Below the pieces are notes generated by a model. It saw only the letters and a program-made list of their open reading frames with translations, was not told where the DNA came from and ran no database searches. Positions 56,159 to 64,000 of a DNA stretch of 64,000 bases are shown in pieces. The position numbers and the translations under genes are program-made. Positions within the stretch are counted from its first letter, which is position 1, and each line of letters opens with the position of its first letter. The DNA comes from JBMOUD01 sp049319665 (GTDB lineage Bacteria > Pseudomonadota > Gammaproteobacteria > Enterobacterales > Enterobacteriaceae). The DNA lies in the NCBI RefSeq assembly GCF_049319665.1, contig NZ_JBMOUD010000007.1:124001-188000 (forward strand), in the 5' to 3' direction.

Positions 56159-56405
56159 TTTTCATTAATAAATGTCATTTTGTTATATGGAATTGCTACT
56201 TCAAGTTAACAGTAAGAACTTGGAATTTTCTTAGGTGTTATATTGCCGCAGAGATTAAATCAAATTAAGAAATTTGTTAATCGTTTTTGCTGACAAAATG
56301 TTTCTAATGAAGGGATTTTGGTTTCAAAATGTAAATGAAGTGCGGTTATTTGATGAAAAAATCCTCGGGTAACTTAATTAGTAGCCGTATTAATACAAGT
56401 TTTAG
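56156..56405 (-). repeat. PKS leader region, copy 2
   Basis: Diverged direct repeat of 55541-55790, in the same orientation. It keeps the 20-base identical block at 56317-56336, the TTTGTTA dyad and the position of the ATG. Divergence indicates an old duplication and not a recent assembly or tandem event. Confidence 0.8.
56273..56297. promoter_or_regulatory. Inverted repeat in leader copy 2, candidate operator
   Basis: TTTGTTA-N11-TGACAAA, the same spacing as at 55661-55685 with one base changed in the dyad. Confidence 0.45.
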
Positions 56406-56980
56406 GTTATTTTTCATACTGCATGCCAAGTAATAATCCTCGGCATTAGGTTAATTTCTCTTCTCAAAAAAAGATATATTTCTCTATATATAAATAAAAT
56501 CTATATAGCATAACCACAAAAAATCAGACCAAAAAACAGTGAAAAATATTGGATATATAAGAAACCTATATTGCTTGATATCAACATAAGTATGCTTGAC
56601 ATGATTAAATTTTAATTTTTTTCTAAGAAAAAATAACTAAAATGCAAAAAATTCATATTGTCATAATGAAATTGACATATAAATAATGCATTAGCATCCG
56701 CACTACTGGCTTTATAAAAATTCAAAAAACGTAGCCGCGAACATTAAAAACCCATCGACTTCACCCTATTATGAATACATTAAACGCCCTAACCACATGA
56801 AAGGCAGATCATTATGCTGCCATTAACATCCTATTAAGAGAGTTGATGTATAAATAAGAATTTACTTAGTCTCAGTCGTTGAGAAATTTAAACTTAAGAA
56901 TATTCTTAATATAACAACGCTGCACAAATTTTATATCATTTTTACTTAAAAAATGGTGCTGCGTCACAGGATTGAAAATA
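56406..56980. other. AT-rich intergenic stretch without recognisable genes
   Basis: This stretch is very rich in A and T runs and short TATA-like tracts. I see no open frame of note, no RNA gene and no mobile element. Such DNA is a typical H-NS target, but that is inference. Confidence 0.6.
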
Positions 56981-57018
56981 AAAACGCCAAAGCGTGTGTA
57001 CACACACTTTGGCGTTTT
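56981..57018 (-). terminator. Strong terminator after narI
   Basis: AAAACGCCAAAG(N)GTGTGT pairs with ACACAC(N)CTTTGGCGTTTT, an almost perfect 19-bp palindrome with T-rich tracts at both ends, 64 bases after the narI stop. It ends the nar operon and insulates it from the PKS leader. Confidence 0.93.
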
Positions 57019-57081
57019 ATGTTTCGACCAAGGTTTCTATAACCAATAAACCTCGAGATGCAGATCAGCGGGGCATATCGA

Positions 57082-57759
57082 CTAATGACGCCCTTTCACG
57101 ACCTGATAGCGACGCGTCAGATACTCAACCGGTGCGCTCCAGATATGGACTAAACGGGTAAAAGGGAACAGTAAGAAGAGCGTCATGCCTAGCACCATAT
57201 GCAGACGATAAATAGACGCTACGCCTTCAAGATGCTCGGCGGCCCCACCATGGAATGTCACTATCGCCTGTGCCCAGCCCACCAGCTTCATCATTTCGCT
57301 GCCATCTAGATGTTGTGCAGAGAACGGTAACGTGATCAACCCAAGACAGGCCTGGAGCAGTAACAACGCCATAATCAAAATGTCTGCCGCAGTAGAGGTT
57401 GCACGAACGCGTGGATTATAGAGACGACGCCACAGCAACATCCCGCCCCCTATCACCGTTAATACGCCAAAAACACCACCGGCGGCCATTGCCAGATGTT
57501 GCTTAGCGGCAATAGACAAAAACGACTGATAGACCCAGTGCGGTGTTAACAGACCGAAAAAATGCCCGAGCAAGATGCCAATGATGCCAATGTGAAAAAG
57601 ATTAGATGCGAGTCTCATGCCTTTTTTACTTAGCATCTGGCTCGATCCCGCTCGCCAACTATATTGCCCATAGTCATAACGTAGCCAGCTTCCGGCCAGG
57701 AACACTGTACCGGCGATATAAGGATAAACACTAAAGAAGAACAGGTTGATGTAGTGCAT
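57082..57759 (-). CDS. narI: Respiratory nitrate reductase gamma subunit (cytochrome b)
   Basis: The 225-residue membrane protein starts MHYINLFFFSVYPYIAGTVF and has about five membrane segments with the histidines that bind two b haems (for example in FHIGIIGILLGHFFGL and YRLHMVLGMTLFLLFPFTRLVHIW). NarI takes electrons from quinol and passes them to NarH. Its length is the same as in E. coli. It is the last gene of narGHJI, two bases after narJ, and is followed by a strong terminator. Confidence 0.97.
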   Translation of the reverse strand: MHYINLFFFSVYPYIAGTVFLAGSWLRYDYGQYSWRAGSSQMLSKKGMRLASNLFHIGIIGILLGHFFGLLTPHWVYQSFLSIAAKQHLAMAAGGVFGVLTVIGGGMLLWRRLYNPRVRATSTAADILIMALLLLQACLGLITLPFSAQHLDGSEMMKLVGWAQAIVTFHGGAAEHLEGVASIYRLHMVLGMTLFLLFPFTRLVHIWSAPVEYLTRRYQVVKGRH

Positions 57760-57761
57760 GA

Positions 57762-58463
57762 TTATCGACCTCCAAGCGCTGAATCAGGCTGTGATTTCAT
57801 CAAATCGACGTATTGCGGCAGGGTGGTATTAGCAAATCGTTGCTGATATTCATTCGATGATGAGCAAGATTTGTCAGCGATAAACCTGACCTGCTCCTCC
57901 TGCCATACCGCATCCAACGCTTGTGGCGACGTATCGTCTTCTTCCACGGCAACACGTGGCGCAAACGCATCACTACAGAGCGGACTTTCTGCCAGAACCA
58001 GCAAGGTATCGATAAGCACGGCGTAACGGCTTTCGCGTTGCTTCAGGCGAGCGCCCAATAGCGCCAGGATCGGGGCAATATCTTCCAATCCCTGTCGTGC
58101 GTCGGCATCAGACAATATGCTCAGATATTCTAGGTATACCGGTAAATAGTCCGGTAGCTCACGCTTGTCGAGGAAGAGCCCTACCTGCTGGTATTGGCTT
58201 AAGAGATCAACCATCGCTTGACCGCGGTCACGAGATTCACCGTGTACATGTTCGAACAGTAATAATGACGTCGCCCGTCCTCGCTCAAAGAGCTCTCCCC
58301 ACGCGGCTTGCGCGTCGAGCATCTCTTGCTGACATAGCTCGGTAATAAAGGATTGGATTTCAGGGGAATGTTCAGCACTCTCATCAAGGAGTTCCTGACG
58401 ATGCAGCCATAGCGCGTCGTTGGGATAATCGAGCAGACAGCCAAGCATTTTCAGGCTTTTCAT
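57762..58463 (-). CDS. narJ: Nitrate reductase molybdenum cofactor assembly chaperone NarJ
   Basis: This 233-residue soluble protein starts MKSLKMLGCLLDYPNDALW and has the TorD/NarJ-family pattern (SLLLFEHVHGESRDRGQAM, DYLPVYLEYLS). NarJ binds apo-NarG, helps insert the molybdenum cofactor and the FS0 cluster, and holds the complex back from the membrane until it is complete. The ATG overlaps the narH stop by four bases. It is a private chaperone of this enzyme. Confidence 0.96.
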   Translation of the reverse strand: MKSLKMLGCLLDYPNDALWLHRQELLDESAEHSPEIQSFITELCQQEMLDAQAAWGELFERGRATSLLLFEHVHGESRDRGQAMVDLLSQYQQVGLFLDKRELPDYLPVYLEYLSILSDADARQGLEDIAPILALLGARLKQRESRYAVLIDTLLVLAESPLCSDAFAPRVAVEEDDTSPQALDAVWQEEQVRFIADKSCSSSNEYQQRFANTTLPQYVDLMKSQPDSALGGR

Positions 58464-59995
58464 GGCTTACCTCCGGTTTTAGCCGAGACATCAATGGCAT
58501 CAATACGGCGGCTATTAAATAAGTTGAAGTGCGTATCGCTACCGTGACAACCGTCGCCAAAACTAAAGCCACAGCCGCCGCGATCAGGAAACGCGTCACG
58601 GGCTATTTCTCGATGGCTTGAAGGCACGACAAAGCGGTCTTCATAGTTGGCAATCGCCAGATAGCGATACATTTCCTGCGCCTGCGCCTCGGTTAATCCG
58701 ACCTCTTCCAAGGCACGGATATCACGCTCGCCTTCCACGGTTTCGGCACGCTTATAATGACGCATTGCTAGCAATCGTTTCAGCGCGCGGAGTACCGGTT
58801 GGGTATCCCCCGCCGTCAACAGATTCGCCAGGTATTGCACCGGGATACGCAGGCTTTCGACATCAGGCAAGATACCTGTATGCGCCAAGGCACCGGCATC
58901 GTCGGCTGATTGAATCGGGGACAACGGCGGCACGTACCACACCATAGGCAAAGTGCGATATTCCGGGTGCAGCGGCAGAGCAAGCTTCCAGTCTACTGCC
59001 AATTTATAAACCGGTGAGCGCTGTGCAGCATCAATAACCGAGTCTGGAATACCTTGCTCACGCGCCTGAGCGATCACCTCGGGATCATGAGGATCGAGAA
59101 AAATCCCAAGTTGCCGCTCATAGAGATCCTGCTCCCCCTCGCAACTGGCCGCGGCTGCAATACTATCGGCGTCATAGAGCAAAACGCCCAGATAGCGGAT
59201 CCGTCCGACACAGGTTTCAGAGCACACTGTCGGCATTCCCGATTCAATACGCGGATAACAAAAAATACATTTTTCCGACTTGCCGCTTTTCCAGTTGAAG
59301 TAAATTTTCTTGTAAGGGCAGCCAGTGATACACATGCGCCAACCGCGGCATTTATCTTGATCGATCAAAACAATGCCATCTTCCTCGCGCTTATATATTG
59401 CTCCACTTGGACAGGTGGCGGCACAAGCAGGATTCAGGCAATGCTCACATAATCGCGGCAGATACATCATGAAAGTGTTTTCAAACTGGCCGTACATCTC
59501 CTTTTGCATCTGGGCAAAGTTACTGTCCTGAGAACGTTTAGAAAACTCGCCGCCAAGGATCTCTTCCCAGTTGGGGCCATGCTCGATTTTGTCCATCCGT
59601 TGACCAGTAATCAAAGAACGAGGCCGGGCAATCGGCTGATGTTTACCGGCTTTAGCTGTATGTAAATGCTGGTAGTCAAAATCGAAGGGTTCGTAGTAAT
59701 CGTCAATTTCGGGAATGTCGGGGTTAGCAAAGATATTGTGCAGCACACCGACCCGACTCCCCATTCTTGGTTGCAGCCGGCCATTGATTTTGCGGATCCA
59801 ACCGCCTTTCCATTTTTGCTGATTTTCCCAATCAACCGGGTAACCGATGCCGGGCTTACTTTCAACGTTGTTAAACCAGGCATATTCCATGCCTTCGCGG
59901 CTGGTCCAGACATTTTTACAGGTGACCGAGCAGGTATGACAGCCAATACATTTATCCAGATTCAGTACCATGCCGACTTGTGAACGAATTTTCAT
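58460..59995 (-). CDS. narH: Respiratory nitrate reductase beta subunit (Fe-S)
   Basis: From the ATG at 59995, which overlaps the narG stop (ATGA), the protein has 511 residues and starts MKIRSQVGMVLNLDKCIGCH. Four ferredoxin-type cysteine groups are visible, for example CIGCHTCSVTC, CEHCLNPACAATCP and CRGWRMCITGCPYKK; the Trp in CRGWRMC marks the NarH-type 3Fe-4S cluster. It relays electrons from NarI haems to NarG on the cytoplasmic side. An upstream in-frame extension of 15 codons lies inside narG and is not the start. Confidence 0.97.
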   Translation of the reverse strand: MKIRSQVGMVLNLDKCIGCHTCSVTCKNVWTSREGMEYAWFNNVESKPGIGYPVDWENQQKWKGGWIRKINGRLQPRMGSRVGVLHNIFANPDIPEIDDYYEPFDFDYQHLHTAKAGKHQPIARPRSLITGQRMDKIEHGPNWEEILGGEFSKRSQDSNFAQMQKEMYGQFENTFMMYLPRLCEHCLNPACAATCPSGAIYKREEDGIVLIDQDKCRGWRMCITGCPYKKIYFNWKSGKSEKCIFCYPRIESGMPTVCSETCVGRIRYLGVLLYDADSIAAAASCEGEQDLYERQLGIFLDPHDPEVIAQAREQGIPDSVIDAAQRSPVYKLAVDWKLALPLHPEYRTLPMVWYVPPLSPIQSADDAGALAHTGILPDVESLRIPVQYLANLLTAGDTQPVLRALKRLLAMRHYKRAETVEGERDIRALEEVGLTEAQAQEMYRYLAIANYEDRFVVPSSHREIARDAFPDRGGCGFSFGDGCHGSDTHFNLFNSRRIDAIDVSAKTGGKP

Positions 59996-62900
59996 TTTGC
60001 GCTCTCCTGCTGCCGATCGTTGCCTTCGCCATCGAGCCAAGCGATATCTTTCATTTTGCGTACCACCACAAATTCATCCCGGTTAGAACCAACGGTGCCG
60101 TAATAGTTAAAGCCGTAAGCCAGCTGAGCGTAGCCGCCAATCATATGCGTCGGTTTCGGCGTAATACGGGTTACCGAGTTATGAATACCACCGCGTTGGC
60201 CGGTAATTTCTGAACCCGGAATATTTACCAGTCGTTCTTGTGCGTGATACATCATGGTCATGCCAGCCGGTACGCGCTGACTGACCACGGCTCTGGCAGT
60301 CAACGCACCGTTACTGTTGAAAGCCTCGATCCAGTCATTATCTGCAATGCCCAATTCGGCGGCGTCTTCTTCGCTCATCCACACAATCGGCCCACCGCGC
60401 GATAGCGTGAGCATCAGCAAGTTATCGCTGTAAGTAGAGTGAATGCCCCATTTCTGATGCGGCGTCAGGAAATTCAGCGCTTTTTCTGGATTACCGTTAG
60501 GTTTGACACCCAGCATTTGCTGCGCGCTGCGTGTATCAATCGGCGGACGATAAACTAATAGGCTTTCACCAAATGCTCTCATCCACGGGTGATCTTGATA
60601 CAGCTGTTGTCGCCCGGAGAGCGTACGCCAAGGGATTAACTCATGAACGTTGGTATAACAGGCGTTATAGGAAACATGCTCATCCTCCAGGCCTGACCAG
60701 GTCGGGCTGGAGATAATTTTGCGAGGCTGGGCCTGAATATCGCGAAAGCGAATTTTCTCGTCTTCTTTATTGAGCGCCAGATGGGCATGTTCACGCCCGG
60801 TAAACTGTTCCAGAGCCTGCCAGGCTTTTACCGCCACCTGGCCGTTCGTTTCGGGAGCCAGTGTCAAAATCACTTCGGCGGCATCGATCGCGGTTTCAAT
60901 CAGCGGTCGACCTGCGGCAGCGCCTTCGGTTTTCACCCGATTGAGTTTTTTCAACAGGGCAATTTCACTATCAGTATTCCAGCCAATACCTTTCCCGCCG
61001 TTGCCCAGCGTATCCAGCAACGGACCGAGCGAGGTAAAACGCTCATAGATTGCCGGATAGTCGCGCTCAACCGCCATAATATGCGGTGCGGTTTTCCCCG
61101 GAATCAGCTCACACTCGCCTTTACTCCACTGCTTAACATCAAAAGGCTGGGCCAGCTCAGAGGCGGAATCATGTTGGATAGGCTGCAAGACCACGTCTGT
61201 CTCTTGGCCTAAATGCCCGATGCACAGTTCGGAGAAACGTTTGGCGATGCCTTTATAGATATCCCAATCGCTTTTCGCTTCCCAGGCAGGTTCAACCGCG
61301 GCAGAAAGTGGATGAATAAAGGGATGCATATCCGAAGTATTCATGTCGTCTTTTTCATACCAAGTCGCGGTTGGCAATACGATATCGGAGTAAAGGCAGG
61401 TACTCGACATACGAAAATCAAGCGTCACCACTAAGTCCAGCTTGCCTTCAAGCCCTTGCGGCTGCCACTCGACATCTTCAGGCATTACACCGCCTTGCAC
61501 ACCGAGATCTTTGCCTTGCACGCCATTGTCGGTGCCGAGCAGATATTTCAGGAAATATTCATGACCTTTACCGGAGGAACCCAACAGATTAGAACGCCAG
61601 ACAAACAGATTACGCGGATGGTTCTTGCCGCTGTCCGGTTGTTCAGAGGCGAATTTTATCCGTCCGGCTTGTAATTCACGGACGGTAAAAGCCTGTGGCG
61701 TCAGCCCCGCGTCAGCAGCCTGGCGGGCAATGTGCAGCGGGTTTTCATTAAGCTGCGGCGCCGACGGCAACCAGCCCATACGTTCGGCGCGAACGTTGAA
61801 ATCAATTAAATGTCCGCTAAAGGCAGATTTATCAGCTAATGGCGATAACAACTCAGCGGCAGTAACCGTTTCGTAACGCCATTGGCTGCTATGCTGATAG
61901 AAAAATGAGGTGCTGTTCATTTGGCGCGGCGGGCGCTGCCAATCTAGCCCAAAGGCCAAAGGCAACCAGCCGGTTTGTGGCCGTAGTTTTTCTTGCCCAA
62001 CATAGTGCGCCCAACCGCCGCCGCTTTGCCCCACGCAACCGCAGAACACCAGCATATTAATTAAGCCGCGGTAGTTCATATCCATATGGAACCAGTGGTT
62101 CATCCCGGCCCCAACAATAATCATTGAGCGGCCGTGAGTTTTCGCAGCGTTATCAGCAAATTCACGAGCAATATGGATAATGTTCTGGCGAGAAACGCCG
62201 GTGACTTGCTCAGCCCAGGCTGGCGTATAGGCTTTGATATCATCGTAACTGGATGCACAATTATCGTCATTCAGCCCACGATCCAACCCATAATTGGCCA
62301 GTAGCAGATCGTAAACCGTGGTGACCTGCACTTGCTGACCATCGGCCAGGGTTAAGGTTTTTACCGGCAGTTTATGGACTAAGACATTATTTAATTTCAG
62401 CTCACGAAAGTGTGGGTGTTCATCGCCACCGAAATACGGAAACCCCACCTCAGCAACTGCATCCTGACAACCAAGCAAACTTAGGCGTAATTGGCATTCA
62501 TGACCGGCGGCACGCGCCTCCAGATTCCATTTGCCTTTTTCTCCCCAGCGATAGCCAATCGAGCCATTTGGCGCCACTAATTCACCTGAGTCTTCACTCA
62601 ATGCCACGGTTTTCCACTGTGGGTTGTTCTCTTCGCCCAACCCTGCGGATAAGTCAGAGGCGCGCAGCATTCTTCCCGCTACGCTGTAGCCCTCTTCACG
62701 CGGTTCGAGCATCACCAACATCGGCATATCACTGTAACGACGGGCGTAATCAATAAAATATTGGCAAGGATTGTCGAGATGGAATTCGCGCAGCATCACG
62801 TGGCCCATTGCCATCGCCAGCCCGCTATCGGTACCTTGTTTCGGTGCCAGCCATTGATCGCAGAGCTTAGTGACTTCAGCATAATCAGGAGTAATGGCGA

Positions 62901-63735
62901 CTGTTTTGGTGCCTTTATACCGAACTTCAGTGAAGAAGTGCGCATCAGGGGTTCGGGTTTGCGGCACATTGGAACCCCAGGCAATAATATATCCTGCGTT
63001 ATACCAATCGGCAGATTCCGGCACATCTGTTTGCTCGCCCCAGGTCATCGGCGAGGCTGGGGGTAAATCGCAATACCAATCGTAGAAACTCAGCGCCACA
63101 CCGCCGATTAGCGATAAATAGCGAGAACCGGCAGCATAGGACACCATCGACATCGCCGGAATTGGCGAGAATCCGGCAATACGATCTGGGCCCCAGGTTT
63201 TAGCGGTATAAACATTGGAGGCGGCGATAATCTCATTTACTTCTTGCCAGTTAGAACGGATAAAACCGCCCCTTCCGCGCTCACGTTTATAACTTGTCGC
63301 CAGTTCAGGGTTATTAACAATGGATGCCCAGGCATCAACCGGGTCGCTAACGCGACTTTTTGCCTCGCGCCACAATTGGATTAACGTTTTGCGCACTAAC
63401 GGATATTTCAAACGGTTGGCACTATAGAGATACCAAGAATAGCTGGCCCCACGCGGGCAGCCACGCGGCTCATGGTTAGGTAAATCAGGGCGAGTACGCG
63501 GGTAATCAGTCTGCTGCATCTCCCAAGTAACCAACCCGTTTTTGACAAAGATTTTCCAGCTGCAAGAGCCGGTACAGTTTACACCGTGGGTAGAACGTAC
63601 CTCTTTATCATGCTGCCAGCGCTGACGATAGCCGTCTTCCCAATCACGATTATTGTTAAACTGCTGGCCATGGCCGTCAGCAAAGGTTTCGCCTTTCTGT
63701 TTGAAATAGCGAAAGCGGTCGAGAAATTTACTCAT
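59992..63735 (-). CDS. narG: Respiratory nitrate reductase alpha subunit (molybdoenzyme)
   Basis: The 1247-residue protein has the same length as E. coli NarG. It begins MSKFLDRFRYFKQKGETFAD and has the FS0-cluster region HGVNCTGSCSWKIFVKNG, in which the first ligand is His. Further on it has NHEPRGCPRGASYSWYLY and the molybdopterin-binding body. NarG reduces nitrate to nitrite with bis-MGD cofactor on the cytoplasmic face of the inner membrane. It follows narK after about 56 bases in the same direction. The genes narK-narGHJI therefore appear to be one unit, and any FNR/NarL sites upstream of narK lie outside the window. Confidence 0.98.
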   Translation of the reverse strand: MSKFLDRFRYFKQKGETFADGHGQQFNNNRDWEDGYRQRWQHDKEVRSTHGVNCTGSCSWKIFVKNGLVTWEMQQTDYPRTRPDLPNHEPRGCPRGASYSWYLYSANRLKYPLVRKTLIQLWREAKSRVSDPVDAWASIVNNPELATSYKRERGRGGFIRSNWQEVNEIIAASNVYTAKTWGPDRIAGFSPIPAMSMVSYAAGSRYLSLIGGVALSFYDWYCDLPPASPMTWGEQTDVPESADWYNAGYIIAWGSNVPQTRTPDAHFFTEVRYKGTKTVAITPDYAEVTKLCDQWLAPKQGTDSGLAMAMGHVMLREFHLDNPCQYFIDYARRYSDMPMLVMLEPREEGYSVAGRMLRASDLSAGLGEENNPQWKTVALSEDSGELVAPNGSIGYRWGEKGKWNLEARAAGHECQLRLSLLGCQDAVAEVGFPYFGGDEHPHFRELKLNNVLVHKLPVKTLTLADGQQVQVTTVYDLLLANYGLDRGLNDDNCASSYDDIKAYTPAWAEQVTGVSRQNIIHIAREFADNAAKTHGRSMIIVGAGMNHWFHMDMNYRGLINMLVFCGCVGQSGGGWAHYVGQEKLRPQTGWLPLAFGLDWQRPPRQMNSTSFFYQHSSQWRYETVTAAELLSPLADKSAFSGHLIDFNVRAERMGWLPSAPQLNENPLHIARQAADAGLTPQAFTVRELQAGRIKFASEQPDSGKNHPRNLFVWRSNLLGSSGKGHEYFLKYLLGTDNGVQGKDLGVQGGVMPEDVEWQPQGLEGKLDLVVTLDFRMSSTCLYSDIVLPTATWYEKDDMNTSDMHPFIHPLSAAVEPAWEAKSDWDIYKGIAKRFSELCIGHLGQETDVVLQPIQHDSASELAQPFDVKQWSKGECELIPGKTAPHIMAVERDYPAIYERFTSLGPLLDTLGNGGKGIGWNTDSEIALLKKLNRVKTEGAAAGRPLIETAIDAAEVILTLAPETNGQVAVKAWQALEQFTGREHAHLALNKEDEKIRFRDIQAQPRKIISSPTWSGLEDEHVSYNACYTNVHELIPWRTLSGRQQLYQDHPWMRAFGESLLVYRPPIDTRSAQQMLGVKPNGNPEKALNFLTPHQKWGIHSTYSDNLLMLTLSRGGPIVWMSEEDAAELGIADNDWIEAFNSNGALTARAVVSQRVPAGMTMMYHAQERLVNIPGSEITGQRGGIHNSVTRITPKPTHMIGGYAQLAYGFNYYGTVGSNRDEFVVVRKMKDIAWLDGEGNDRQQESAK

Positions 63736-63791
63736 CGATTGCTTCTCCTGGTACTAAAAAAGAAAACTCAGTTAACTGCTGAGCAAAGTGG

Positions 63792-64000
63792 CTATTTATT
63801 ATTTTTACGGCCATAAACCAGCGCGGTGATCAGCGCACAAACGAGATAAAACACGAGGAAGATTTTCATCGCGCCAGCGGGTGAGCCGGTCATGGCGAGC
63901 GAACTGCCAAAGGCTTTAGGAATGAAGAATCCACCGATAGCACCAATGGCAGAGATGAACCCAAGTGCGGCAGAGGTATCGGTCAAGGCTTCATGTTGCG
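63792..64000 (-). CDS. narK: Nitrate/nitrite transporter NarK, C-terminal end (gene continues beyond the right edge)
   Basis: About 69 codons are visible. They read TSAALGFISAIGAIGGFFIP and MTGSPAGAMKIFLVFYLVC, ending YGRKNNK, matching the last two membrane segments of the NarK major-facilitator transporter. The frame stays open to position 64000, so the TTG near 63986 is an internal codon and not the start. NarK imports nitrate and exports nitrite, supplying narGHJI directly downstream. Confidence 0.93.
   Translation of the reverse strand, partial: QHEALTDTSAALGFISAIGAIGGFFIPKAFGSSLAMTGSPAGAMKIFLVFYLVCALITALVYGRKNNK

Noticed and set aside
59996..60040. 15-codon N-terminal extension of NarH
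   Set aside because: It lies inside narG. The ATG overlapping the narG stop gives the family's conserved start MKIRSQVG.
1..64000. CRISPR arrays, insertion sequences, integrase or phage genes
   Set aside because: I looked for regularly spaced repeats, transposase or recombinase motifs and terminal inverted repeats and found none.

Overview
The window looks like the chromosome of a member of the Enterobacterales. Its left flank has the order groEL-groES, fxsA, aspA, dcuA, dsbD, yjdC, tRNA-Phe, which is the E. coli aspA/dsbD/pheU neighbourhood. Its right flank is a narK-narGHJI nitrate respiration operon. Protein similarity to E. coli homologues is high but not E. coli-like throughout, and base composition is near 50% GC. 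A Yersiniaceae-type genus (Serratia, Rahnella or Ewingella relatives) is an inference only. cutA, normally between dcuA and dsbD, is absent.

Layout. 1-8.0 kb: core genes (GroES/GroEL with a sigma-32 promoter, aspartase with a CRP site, DcuA, DsbD, YjdC). 8.1-8.4 kb: tRNA-Phe, then a duplicated tRNA 3' end flanking four short hairpins. 8.5-11.6 kb: a three-gene plus-strand group made of an ammonia-lyase-like protein without the MIO triad, an ornithine-cyclodeaminase-like protein and a SelW-like protein, preceded by the stump of another gene. 11.7-55.5 kb: a large biosynthetic gene cluster. 55.5-57.0 kb: AT-rich intergenic DNA with a duplicated leader region. 57.1-64 kb: narIJHG and the end of narK, all on the minus strand.

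The cluster is a hybrid trans-AT polyketide synthase / NRPS. Minus-strand order: a 5361-residue PKS (KS-DH-KR-ACP / KS-DH-ACP-ACP-degenerate ACP / KS-DH-KR-ACP / KS-half C), an extended SDR, an alpha-oxoamine synthase (AOS), a free ACP, a tandem AT-AT, three NRPSs, a P450, a glycosyltransferase, a metallo-beta-lactamase-fold hydrolase and a MaoC-type hydratase. A MATE exporter (plus strand) and an EntD-like phosphopantetheinyl transferase (minus strand) lie beyond it. From binding-pocket residues the adenylation domains read as: unknown bulky residue, Gly (domain interrupted by a luciferase-like monooxygenase), Ser, Val-like. The last NRPS ends C-A-T-C-TE, with no carrier protein between the last C domain and the TE.

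My reading (inference) is a convergent pathway. The PKS, free ACP, AOS and SDR would make a sphingoid-like polyketide amino ketone or amino alcohol. The NRPS line would make a short peptide containing alpha-hydroxyglycine, Ser and a Val-like residue. The last C domain would join the peptide to the soluble amine. P450 and glycosyltransferase would decorate the product, MATE would export it and the PPTase would prime all carriers. A linear PKS-to-NRPS route is the main alternative, but it must explain why both facing ends carry only the C-terminal lobe of a condensation domain. I do not recognise the cluster as a specific known pathway.
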